Assembly (NCBI RefSeq): GCF_000218895.1
Contig: NC_015703.1
Location: 1,935,001 to 1,999,000 of the forward strand
DNA: 64,000 nucleotides
Reading direction: 5' to 3'
Origin: Runella slithyformis DSM 19594
GTDB lineage: Bacteria > Bacteroidota > Bacteroidia > Cytophagales > Spirosomataceae
Positions 26,830-34,366 of the stretch are shown here, piece after piece. The notes beneath the pieces were generated by a model. The model searched no databases, was not told the origin of the DNA, and saw only the letters and a list, made by a program, of their open reading frames with translations. How positions within the stretch are numbered: the stretch's first letter is position 1; each line of letters opens with the position of its first letter. Position numbers and translations under genes: made by a program.

Positions 26830-27966
26830 TTATCCTTGGCCGGTCACTGACTCAAGCATTTCTACAAAATTGCGTAACATTTCGTCTTTTGAAAACTTTT
26901 GAATGAATTTCAGCCCATTTTGTGCTTTACGCAGCCGCAATTCAGGGTTCTTAATACATTCTCTAACGGCCGCCGCCAGCTCTTTAGTGTTGCCGGATTC
27001 TATTAACCAACCGTTATTTCCATGGTCCAATACTTCCGGAATACCGCCAACGCGGGTACTGATGACTGAGATCCCATGCGCCAGCGCTTCTATATTGGCT
27101 ACCCCAAAGGCTTCGGTATAGGAAGGCACACAAAAGATATCATAGGTACGCATATACTCAAACACCCGTTCCTGAGGCTGAGGACCAACATAATCAAGCG
27201 TCACGTTAGAAATGCCGGCAAAAAGAGTGCGCAGATGGTGTTCAAACGCCGGCTCCGGGCCGATGACCGTCAGTCGAAATTGATGGTCTTGCAGCAGGCG
27301 GAGGCTTTCGGCAAGCATGGGAAGGTTTCCCACCAAATAATCGGCTTTGACAAACAGGACGTTAATTATCGCCCCAAATGCACGCTGCGGCTCAAACGAC
27401 AGATTGTCCAGCGGGATACATTTATATAAGCGCCTTACTTTCGTTTCGGGAAGGCCATACCCTGTGATAAGACGCTGTGTCAGAAATTCTGAATTGGCAA
27501 TGATCAGGCGATGCTTACGGGCAGACAGCTTTTCAAATTGCTGAAATGCAAAACGTTTGATCCACAATGGTTTAAACTCAATATTTTTCCACGTAGCCAA
27601 CAAATTCTTTTCATCATTGATCATCCCCACCGTAGGAGTGGTGGAAACCAGGCTTGCCCACGTACCATTGAAGGAATTGATGAAAACAAGAATATCAAAA
27701 TTGTAGTTTTTTTTGATTTTCTGAACATGGCGATAGTAGATAAACCATCGCAGGATTTGGCCCAGCGGCTTCAGCAAACGGGGAATGCTCAATTTAATTT
27801 TATAAACATTTTTCAGGTGCTGAAGCCGTTGTTCAGAAACATCTTCCGTTAAGATACGTATTTCATGCTCCGGCAGCAGCGTATTGATGTCCAATATAAT
27901 ATTGGCAAACCGTACAGGACCATTGGTAATATTTTCAAAGGCATTTGTGCAAAACAGTATTTTCAT
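26830..27966 (-). CDS. Family 4 glycosyltransferase
   Basis: The 378-residue GT-B enzyme starts MKILFCTNAFENITNGPVRF. The donor half carries VPSYTEAFGVANIEALAHGI near 286, the GT4 E-x7-E motif, and GGIPEVLDHGNNGWLIESGN near 313. It probably works on a surface polysaccharide at the inner membrane. Its start overlaps the stop of the methyltransferase gene by 4 nt, so the two are translationally coupled. Confidence 0.9.
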   Translation of the reverse strand: MKILFCTNAFENITNGPVRFANIILDINTLLPEHEIRILTEDVSEQRLQHLKNVYKIKLSIPRLLKPLGQILRWFIYYRHVQKIKKNYNFDILVFINSFNGTWASLVSTTPTVGMINDEKNLLATWKNIEFKPLWIKRFAFQQFEKLSARKHRLIIANSEFLTQRLITGYGLPETKVRRLYKCIPLDNLSFEPQRAFGAIINVLFVKADYLVGNLPMLAESLRLLQDHQFRLTVIGPEPAFEHHLRTLFAGISNVTLDYVGPQPQERVFEYMRTYDIFCVPSYTEAFGVANIEALAHGISVISTRVGGIPEVLDHGNNGWLIESGNTKELAAAVRECIKNPELRLRKAQNGLKFIQKFSKDEMLRNFVEMLESVTGQG

Positions 27967-28730
27967 TCTTTCTTTCGTGCAATGTAGATTTTCTCGTTGG
28001 GAGAAATTCCGTACCGCTTATTGTCTATTTGCTGAGCATAGGTGTCATCTTCCACTTCAAAACCTTGAGCGCGCAAGCGATCGGCATAATCAAGCCCATA
28101 ATACCAGCGCTGGTCATGCCCATGATACAGCCCCTGTTTTTCTTCTTTGGTCAAACTGGCATCAGAAAACGTTTTTGCTAAGCTATAATTGATAGGATCG
28201 TGAAAAACAGCATAGCCGCCGGGCTTTAATACCCGATACACCTCTCGCGTGGCCTTGGTATCTTCCGGCACCATCACTAATACCCCGATGGCAATGACCA
28301 CATCAAACGTATTGTCTTCAAATGCAATGGCATCAATGGACATCACATGATCAGGCATGACCGTGATACTGTTGGTGAACGAGGTCATGTTGTCGGCCGT
28401 GAGATACTCAATAAACCGATTTTTACGAATAGTGGCCGTCAGGCAACTGTCCGGGGCAAAATGCAGTACTTTTTTGAGAGGCGCTTTATAAAACTCCAGG
28501 CGGTCGCGCAGGGTAAGGTAGGCATAACGGTGCCGTTCAAGGGACTTACAGCTTGGACAATAGGCATTTTGACGATACCGAAAAGGCATGAATGCTTTAT
28601 AATGGCTTCCACAAATGGGGCATTCTACATTGCCGCCCATGCGATAGGGAATGCTTCTTACCTGTAAACGCACATTGCGTAAACGGTTCAGTAATGCCTG
28701 ACTGTGAATTAATTGAGCGTAGGGTTTCAT
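27963..28730 (-). CDS. Zinc-ribbon plus class I SAM methyltransferase
   Basis: The 255-residue protein has an N-terminal four-Cys zinc ribbon (CPICGSHYKAF and CPSCKSLERHR, about residues 37-65) joined to a methyltransferase core. VLHFAPDSCL near 89 and AFEDNTFDVVIAIGVLVMV near 135 are its SAM-binding and post-motif regions, and RVLKPGGYAVFHDP near 165 is the conserved beta-4/5 loop. Such fusions often occur in polysaccharide loci and may methylate a glycan end to set chain length. That role is inferred from neighbours only. Confidence 0.83.
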   Translation of the reverse strand: MKPYAQLIHSQALLNRLRNVRLQVRSIPYRMGGNVECPICGSHYKAFMPFRYRQNAYCPSCKSLERHRYAYLTLRDRLEFYKAPLKKVLHFAPDSCLTATIRKNRFIEYLTADNMTSFTNSITVMPDHVMSIDAIAFEDNTFDVVIAIGVLVMVPEDTKATREVYRVLKPGGYAVFHDPINYSLAKTFSDASLTKEEKQGLYHGHDQRWYYGLDYADRLRAQGFEVEDDTYAQQIDNKRYGISPNEKIYIARKKE

Positions 28731-28883
28731 CTATGAACATACGATAAGGTATTACAAAATTCTTTCGTATGGTGTGGGTCAAGCAACAAGTATGTGCGGT
28801 GTGGCGACGCAGTAGCCTCCAACGTAAAGAACAATCTCTCTCTCAGTTTATATTCCTTTCATCTAAGATTCAAAAAGAGAATA

Positions 28884-29930
28884 TTACGCTTCAAAAATCT
28901 TCACCATGTCCCGGTAATTTGTCGTATCAGCTATTTCAAAGTTTTTTTTGCCAATCGCCGCAAGGTCAATCCTCGAAGCGATACTGAGGCATTCTTCTAA
29001 TGGGTAAAATGTATTATCAAACAATAATTCTAACTGATGGCTTAACAGTTGGGCCGTGCCATCCGTTCGGAGTGTAATAATAGGCTTTCCAAACGACATG
29101 GCCAAATCAATGGATCCGGAATGGTCAATTCTGGTAAAAGGCAATACCACCACATCAGCGGCATTAAAAAAATACTGTACTTCCGAGTCTTCAATGAAAC
29201 GATGATGCCACAAAATGTCAGGATCATTGTTGCTTACTTCCATTAAAGATTTCCAATAATCAGCGTCGTAGCTTTTGCCCGCCATAAGTAAACGAGTGTT
29301 GGGAATCTGTAAGGCTGAATAGGCTTTTATCAACTGATGAAGCCCTTTGTAGGGTTTCATTTCTCCGAAAAACAGAAAGACAAACGCATTTTTGTCAATA
29401 CTCAACTTTTGACGGCTTTCCTGTTTTGTCGAGTCATTGGGATAGTAGGCATGATATGGCAGATCCTGAATTACTGAAATAACAGCCGGCCGCAGTCCAA
29501 ATCGTGAAATCGCCTCCTGTTTAGTAGTTTCAGAATACACTCTTATGTGCTCACATCGATGTAAAAAAAAGCGATACACCCATTTTTCGAGCCCTAACCA
29601 AATCCCGGCGTGGTTTTGCAGGTTGTGCAATGTATGTACGACCCTGACCTGTCTGATGGATTTTGCCCATACGATTTCGGCCACAAAGACAAGCGACTTC
29701 AACCAACTCCACCACAGCGATTTTCCAAGAATAAAACTGTGAACCCAATCGTAATATATCACGTCCGGATGATGCGCACTCATGGCCCGAAACGTGCTGC
29801 CTAATGTATATTTCTTACCAATTACGACCTGCATTCCGTGCTTTCGTAAATACCGCACCAATTCATATTGAAAGGGATTCTCGGCACCGGCATCCGGCAA
29901 AACGACTACTTTAAGCGATGAAGAAGGCAA
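28884..29930 (-). CDS. Family 4 glycosyltransferase
   Basis: This 348-residue protein has a typical GT4 donor domain: FLFFGEMKPYKGLHQLIKAY near 177 and VVLPFTRIDHSGSIDLAMSFGKP near 265. The latter replaces the usual E-x7-E with HSGSIDLAMS, so the family assignment relies on the overall fold. The N-terminal half contains YYDWVHSFILGKS and HTLHNLQNH. It is the most upstream gene of the 25.5-29.9 kb minus-strand glycan cluster, 153 nt from the methyltransferase gene. Confidence 0.8.
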   Translation of the reverse strand: MPSSSLKVVVLPDAGAENPFQYELVRYLRKHGMQVVIGKKYTLGSTFRAMSAHHPDVIYYDWVHSFILGKSLWWSWLKSLVFVAEIVWAKSIRQVRVVHTLHNLQNHAGIWLGLEKWVYRFFLHRCEHIRVYSETTKQEAISRFGLRPAVISVIQDLPYHAYYPNDSTKQESRQKLSIDKNAFVFLFFGEMKPYKGLHQLIKAYSALQIPNTRLLMAGKSYDADYWKSLMEVSNNDPDILWHHRFIEDSEVQYFFNAADVVVLPFTRIDHSGSIDLAMSFGKPIITLRTDGTAQLLSHQLELLFDNTFYPLEECLSIASRIDLAAIGKKNFEIADTTNYRDMVKIFEA

Positions 29931-30081
29931 TGGGATGTCTATTTTTAAAATTCAGAACGACAAAAGTACAAAATGTGCTTAGAAAAGACTTCTTAAAGGC
30001 TTTCTATAACTGATGTCCGGCAAAAAGCTTCTGTTTTTACCGCCTTTAAGCCAGACGTACACTCTTTCAACCCCTTATTCA

Positions 30082-31374
30082 ATGAAAAAAACGGTTCACC
30101 TTCTTCTTTTCGTCTTCAGTATTTCCGTGGCCTTTGCCCAACCGGCAGAGAAGCTCTATAAGGTCGTGGTAGCACCCGACCATTTTGACTGGACGTATAA
30201 AACGGGCGAGAATGTAAAGTTTACCCTCTCGGTTTTGCAAAACGGCAACCTCGTTAAAAATGCCCGCGTGCGTTATGAGATCGGCCCCGAAAAAATGGAA
30301 CCCACTAAAAAAGAGACCATAACGCTTCCTACGGGCAGTATCACCCTTGACGGAGGCACGATGAAAACCGGAGGCTTTTTGCGCTGTGTTGCCATTGCCG
30401 AAATCGACGGTAAAGAATACCGCAACCTTGCCACGGCGGGGTTTGACCCGCTCAGTATTCAGCCAACGGTAGAAAACCCTGCCGATTTTGATACTTTCTG
30501 GCAAACAGCCAAGGCCGATCTGGCCAAAATACCGATGGACGCCAAAATGACTCTTTTGCCGGAGCGCTGCACCGAAACGGTAAATGTGTATCATCTCAAT
30601 TTGCAGAATTTCCGCAACGGTGCCCGTTTGTACGGTATTTTGTGCGTACCCAAAAAAGAAGGAAAATACCCGGCACTTTTACACGTTCCCGGAGCAGGCG
30701 TTCGTGCTTACTACGGGGATGTTGCCAATGCGGCCAAAGGCATCATTACCCTGCAAATCGGTATTCACGGCATCCCTGTCACAATGGACCCGTCCGTATA
30801 TCTTGACTTGGGCGCGGGTGCTTTCAATGGCTACATGAATTACGGCTCCGACGATCGCGACCGTTTTTATTACAAGCGCGTTTATTTAGGCTGTGTCAGG
30901 GCCAATGACTTTCTGACGAGTTTGCCCCAATACGACGGCAGCAATCTGGCCGTAACGGGCGGAAGCCAGGGCGGTGCGCTGTCTATTATTACGGCAGCAC
31001 TTGATCCACGGGTCAAATGGCTGGGGGCTTTTTATCCTGCCTTATCAGATGTTACGGGTTATTTGAAAGGTCGTGCGGGCGGCTGGCCGCATTATTTTGA
31101 CAAAAATGCACTGGCCTACAATAATAAACCTGAAAAAATAACGACACTGGGCTACTATGATGTGGTCAATTTTGCGCGTCGGGTGAAAGTACCGGGCTCT
31201 TATTCATGGGGATTCAACGACGAGACTTGCCCTCCTACGTCTATGTATGCGTCCTATAATGTAATTTCGGCTCCCAAAGAATTGTATTTAGCCCTCGAAA
31301 CAGGTCACTGGACTTATCCCGAACAACAGGAACGGATGACCGCCTGGTTGGTCAATAAGCTCACCAATAAATAA
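30082..31374 (+). CDS. Secreted acetyl-xylan-esterase-like (CE7) alpha/beta hydrolase
   Basis: ATG 30082 gives a 430-residue protein with a signal peptide (MKKTVHLLLFVFSISVAFAQ), whereas ATG 30013 would bury it. An Ig-like N-terminal domain is followed by an AXE1-type hydrolase: GGSQGG (nucleophile Ser) near 296, an Asp in WGFNDETCPP near 385, and HWTYPEQQE near 414, giving the Ser-Asp-His triad. Family members deacetylate xylo- and other acetylated oligosaccharides or cephalosporin C. A terminator follows immediately. Confidence 0.85.
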   Translation: MKKTVHLLLFVFSISVAFAQPAEKLYKVVVAPDHFDWTYKTGENVKFTLSVLQNGNLVKNARVRYEIGPEKMEPTKKETITLPTGSITLDGGTMKTGGFLRCVAIAEIDGKEYRNLATAGFDPLSIQPTVENPADFDTFWQTAKADLAKIPMDAKMTLLPERCTETVNVYHLNLQNFRNGARLYGILCVPKKEGKYPALLHVPGAGVRAYYGDVANAAKGIITLQIGIHGIPVTMDPSVYLDLGAGAFNGYMNYGSDDRDRFYYKRVYLGCVRANDFLTSLPQYDGSNLAVTGGSQGGALSIITAALDPRVKWLGAFYPALSDVTGYLKGRAGGWPHYFDKNALAYNNKPEKITTLGYYDVVNFARRVKVPGSYSWGFNDETCPPTSMYASYNVISAPKELYLALETGHWTYPEQQERMTAWLVNKLTNK

Positions 31375-31376
31375 AC

Positions 31377-31405
31377 AAAAAGCCGAGTTAACACTCGGCT
31401 TTTTG
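31377..31405 (+). terminator. Terminator after the CE7-like esterase
   Basis: An AAAAAGCCGAGT stem pairs with ACTCGGCTTTTT across TAAC. The A-run and T-run let it serve both this gene and the convergent PspC gene. Confidence 0.8.
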
Positions 31406-31422
31406 TTTGGTTTTCAGGCTGT

Positions 31423-31656
31423 TTACACTTGATGAATCTCGACCGTTTCGTTGCTGTTTTGACGAACTCCTTTAGGCATGATGGCCCAGAGGATGATGTA
31501 AAAAACGATGACGGGTACGTGGATAAAAGCGAAAAAAGACGCTATCCACAAAATACGCATTAAGGTAGTATCTATGCCAAAATAGTCGGCTAAACCGGCA
31601 GCTACGCCACCTATTTTACTTTCGGAAGGGATTCGGTGCAATTGTTTCGTTGTCAT
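31423..31656 (-). CDS. PspC-domain membrane protein
   Basis: The 77-residue protein shows the PspC domain: KQLHRIPSESKIGGVAAGLADYFGIDTTLMRILW followed by a hydrophobic helix to about residue 60. PspC-type proteins sense envelope stress or sit at the inner membrane; in Bacteroidota they usually occur as stand-alone genes with no PspA/B/F. Nothing in the neighbourhood defines a more exact role. Confidence 0.87.
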   Translation of the reverse strand: MTTKQLHRIPSESKIGGVAAGLADYFGIDTTLMRILWIASFFAFIHVPVIVFYIILWAIMPKGVRQNSNETVEIHQV

Positions 31657-31814
31657 GGCTTTATGTATTTTAATGTTTTTAAGGCTGTTATTTGTTTTCT
31701 TTGGCTGTTATGTTGAATCAAAGGTACTATGCATTACCAAGTAATCAAAACAGAGTTGGACCAATGGTGTAAGGATTGGGCAAACGGTCGTTTTTAGGGA
31801 AGAATAAAGAGAAA

Positions 31815-32810
31815 TCAGCGCTTTCTAACCTGTATTTTAAAGGCTTCGGCAGGGTTATGAACCAGCAGTTGGTCAAAATCGGCTTGCGTAAAGCCTTTTT
31901 GACGCAGAATAGGAAATACTTTTTCAAACAGGGCGGTAAAACCTACGAAGCTTCCGCCATTGGGCTCACCGGGTTTGTACCAACCGGCATCGTGGGAAAT
32001 GAGGACCCGATTCAATAAACGATTGGATTTGAGAAGGTCGATCCAAGAGGCGTAGTTTTCCCAATCTCCCCAACCCATGCCGTCAAGGCTGACCCAAGCG
32101 CCCATTTGTGCCGCCTTTGTGTACAAATTTTTATTGGATTCGCCCTGCGCATGAACCCACACAAAAGCACTCGGGTGTACGCCCGTCCGCTGCAATTCTT
32201 CTATTTCTTCAAAAGCCGCCAAGGCAGGTCCCGTGTGCGAGCAAATGGTTAGGCCGGTTCGCAAATGGGTGAGACCTGCGGCGCGTACCAATTTTCGATG
32301 CAGCTCGGAAAGCGGCCCGGGGTTTACACCTATTTTTATAAAGCCGGGACGTACATCGGTTCCGTCAATTCCGTTTTCAAATTCAGCGGTCCAACGGTCG
32401 GCCAGTTGTTCCGCGGTTTCGGTAAAGGCCCATTTTGGTAAATATTTATTATCCACCGCGCCGTAATACCCCGTATTGGTCAGGATGTGTAAACCGCTCT
32501 TTTGCGCAGCCAATTGCAGCAAATGAACATCGCGGCCCAAAAAGGCAGGTGTGCAATCTAAAAATGTTTTTACACCCTGTTTTTTTACTTCTAACAAATA
32601 CGGCAGTACCACTTTCAGCACCTCTTCTCGACTCCAACGATCGACACTGATTTTATCCGCTCCAATAAAATCCACGAGCAGGTGTTCATGAATGAGCGTT
32701 CTGCCCATTTGTTGCGGGCGAATCGCTCCGTTTACCGTAATGATCTGCTCTTTTGCCTGCAAAAAAGGAACGGCGGAGGCAGTCAACAGAAATTGGCGAC
32801 GCGTAAGCAT
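31815..32810 (-). CDS. Tat-exported phosphotriesterase-family metallohydrolase
   Basis: The 331-residue protein begins MLTRRQFLLTASAVPFLQA, a twin-arginine signal. The amidohydrolase-type binuclear metal centre is readable: HEHL near 41, a Lys in FIKIGVN near 158 (bridging carbamylated Lys), SHTGPA near 191, WVHAQGE near 219 and SHDAGWY near 273. These match phosphotriesterase-like lactonases. Natural substrates of relatives include lactones and phosphoesters; the substrate here is not predictable. The next gene downstream of its promoter end is the GRAS protein, 15 nt away on the same strand. Confidence 0.85.
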   Translation of the reverse strand: MLTRRQFLLTASAVPFLQAKEQIITVNGAIRPQQMGRTLIHEHLLVDFIGADKISVDRWSREEVLKVVLPYLLEVKKQGVKTFLDCTPAFLGRDVHLLQLAAQKSGLHILTNTGYYGAVDNKYLPKWAFTETAEQLADRWTAEFENGIDGTDVRPGFIKIGVNPGPLSELHRKLVRAAGLTHLRTGLTICSHTGPALAAFEEIEELQRTGVHPSAFVWVHAQGESNKNLYTKAAQMGAWVSLDGMGWGDWENYASWIDLLKSNRLLNRVLISHDAGWYKPGEPNGGSFVGFTALFEKVFPILRQKGFTQADFDQLLVHNPAEAFKIQVRKR

Positions 32811-32825
32811 AAGAGAATATTGAAG

Positions 32826-33755
32826 TTAGGGCTTAGCCCAAAACACATTAGTGAGTTCTTCGTTTTTGAAAACAACCGCGTAGCGTTGCGGCACATCAGC
32901 CCGCAAAACGGCACCGTTCATTTCCTGTAGTTCCTGAAATGAAGTGATCGGTTTTTCCAACGTAAAGCCTGTTGTTCTAAATAACTCTAACCATTGATGC
33001 ACGGCGTATTGTTTTTCTACGCGCACGTCTTCGGTATGGCCTAAGACATCGTCTATCTCGCGACTGAAGAACAGTTTCAACGCCGCCTTTTCTTTGTGTG
33101 TAATATCCAGGCTGTCAATCACTTCAAATACCAGTCCGTAGTGGGTAACGGCATTATGAAAGCGAGTGGCATAGTGCGGTTCAAAATGATCGGAAACGGG
33201 TTCAGACAAAACAAAAGCCTTGGGTGCCAAGTCACGGATGTATCCAAAAACCGCTTCACGCTGCGCCGCCAGTTGGATATGATGTAAGGCAAAAGACGCA
33301 TTGACCACTAAAGCATCGTAATGAGCCGGCAACAATGCCCGCAGTTCAGTCAATGTCATTTTCTCAACAAACCCAATAGATGACGTAACATAGACCTGAA
33401 AAGGAAGCTGTAATTCCGCAAAATTATTTTCTGCCGCTCGAACAGCATCAGCAAAAGGTTCAATGCCCACCACCGTCAGCTGCTTTACCCGACAATCCGA
33501 TGGTTGTGCCAATAAACGAAGTACATTCACGATTTGCATTCCTGTCCCGATGCCGATGTCCACCAGCACGGGATATTCGGCATTTTTTAAACTTTTCACC
33601 AACAACGCATTGGCGCACTGTTGGGTCAGGGCCGCCAATGGCAGTTGCTGTATGAGCAACTCAAAGAGACGAATCTGCGGAATCTCAAACTGTTGGACAT
33701 AGATATGCTCATTCGACTGCCCGCCCGTTATGTGTTTCCGCATGGCTTTGGCCAA
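32826..33755 (-). CDS. Bacterial GRAS-domain protein (SAM-methyltransferase-like fold)
   Basis: The 309-residue protein aligns by eye with the GRAS domain of plant transcription regulators and their bacterial relatives. LHR-like QQCANALLVKSLKN is near 42. The VHIID-like segment is PVLVDIGIGTGMQIVNVL. LVVNASFALHHIQ near 150 matches plant VNS-FELHRLL, EPVSDHFEPHYATRFHNAV near 178 matches the NHN...FLERF-EALHYY segment, and WLELFRTTGFT near 275 is SAW-like. Bacterial GRAS proteins, described as Rossmann-fold methyltransferase-like small-molecule enzymes, have been reported in Bacteroidota. Its start overlaps the DUF5615 stop by 28 nt; a second ATG at 33743 is possible. Confidence 0.8.
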   Translation of the reverse strand: MAKAMRKHITGGQSNEHIYVQQFEIPQIRLFELLIQQLPLAALTQQCANALLVKSLKNAEYPVLVDIGIGTGMQIVNVLRLLAQPSDCRVKQLTVVGIEPFADAVRAAENNFAELQLPFQVYVTSSIGFVEKMTLTELRALLPAHYDALVVNASFALHHIQLAAQREAVFGYIRDLAPKAFVLSEPVSDHFEPHYATRFHNAVTHYGLVFEVIDSLDITHKEKAALKLFFSREIDDVLGHTEDVRVEKQYAVHQWLELFRTTGFTLEKPITSFQELQEMNGAVLRADVPQRYAVVFKNEELTNVFWAKP

Positions 33756-34003
33756 CTAGTACTCTGGTTGCCAATTCGTACTAAGACAACTTTTGGAGGA
33801 AAACCATAAAGACTGGATAAATGATAAAAATCTTCATCATTAGAGACAATAATATATTTATTTTCTCTTGCCCAATTCCAAATAGCGATATCTTCGGCTG
33901 GAATTGGTAACCCTGTTTTAGTTACATGCAGGCAGTATTGGTAAACATCCTCAAGCTTTTTAACAATACGATAGGAAAGATTGGCATCAAATAAAAGTCT
34001 CAT
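33728..34003 (-). CDS. DUF5615 PIN-like toxin-type protein
   Basis: The 91-residue protein has the PIN-like DUF5615 layout: MRLLFDANLSYRIVKKL (first Asp), an acidic region AEDIAIWNWAREN and the conserved SNDEDFYHLSSLYG. This family is predicted to be the nuclease toxin paired with DUF433 antitoxins. Here the DUF433 stop and this ATG overlap by 1 nt (TAATG), typical of such pairs. The C-terminus (SWPKPCGNT) runs into the GRAS coding region. RNase activity is inferred, not shown. Confidence 0.8.
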   Translation of the reverse strand: MRLLFDANLSYRIVKKLEDVYQYCLHVTKTGLPIPAEDIAIWNWARENKYIIVSNDEDFYHLSSLYGFPPKVVLVRIGNQSTSWPKPCGNT

Positions 34004-34230
34004 TAGGCTGCAATCAATCTGGTACGCCCTTCAGTATCTGCGGCAAAAGATAATGCGGCTCGGATATGTTCTTCTTTAAGTTCCGGAAAATCGGCCAGAA
34101 TTTCCTCAAAAGACATCTCTGAAGCCAACCACACCAAGATATCCTGAACTGTTATCCGCGTCCCCTTAATGCAGGGCTTTCCAAAACGAATATTCGGATT
34201 AATACTTATGTATTGCTGATAGTTTGTCAC
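34003..34230 (-). CDS. DUF433 antitoxin-type protein
   Basis: A GTG start at 34228-34230 gives a 75-residue protein, VTNYQQYISINPNIRFGKP, then CIKGTRITVQDILVWLASEM (about 20-39), the DUF433 helix-turn-helix-like motif, and EEILADFPELKEEHIRAAL. Longer frames up to 34317 would be translated through the terminator of the upstream fatty-acid gene, so the shorter start is preferred. DUF433 proteins commonly repress their own operon and neutralise DUF5615 partners. Confidence 0.8.
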   Translation of the reverse strand: MTNYQQYISINPNIRFGKPCIKGTRITVQDILVWLASEMSFEEILADFPELKEEHIRAALSFAADTEGRTRLIAA

Positions 34231-34290
34231 TGCCGTAAAAGAAAGGATTAGTATCAAAGTTAAACATAGTACTTGATTAGACAAAATCCA

Positions 34291-34324
34291 TAAGAAAAAG
34301 CCACGACGCAAATGCATCGTGGCT
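34291..34324 (-). terminator. Terminator of the fatty-acid oxidation gene
   Basis: On the minus strand an 8-bp stem (34299-34306 with 34317-34324, AGCCACGA/TCGTGGCT) is followed by CTTTTTCTTA. It lies between the beta-oxidation gene and the DUF433/DUF5615 pair, next to a second palindrome. Confidence 0.75.
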
Positions 34325-34329
34325 CTATA

Positions 34330-34362
34330 AAACTTTCCAAGTTTTCAAAACTTGGAAAGTTT
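34330..34362. repeat. Copy 1 of the CTTTCCAAG palindrome family
   Basis: AAACTTTCCAAGTTTT and its exact complement are separated by one base, forming a 33-nt palindrome just after the fatty-acid gene stop. Related palindromes occur at 46669-46693 and 56972-57004. Confidence 0.8.
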
Positions 34363-34366
34363 ACTC

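Noticed and set aside
34231-34317. Longer DUF433 start at 34317
   Set aside because: It would be translated through the terminator of the upstream gene and adds a non-conserved hydrophobic leader.
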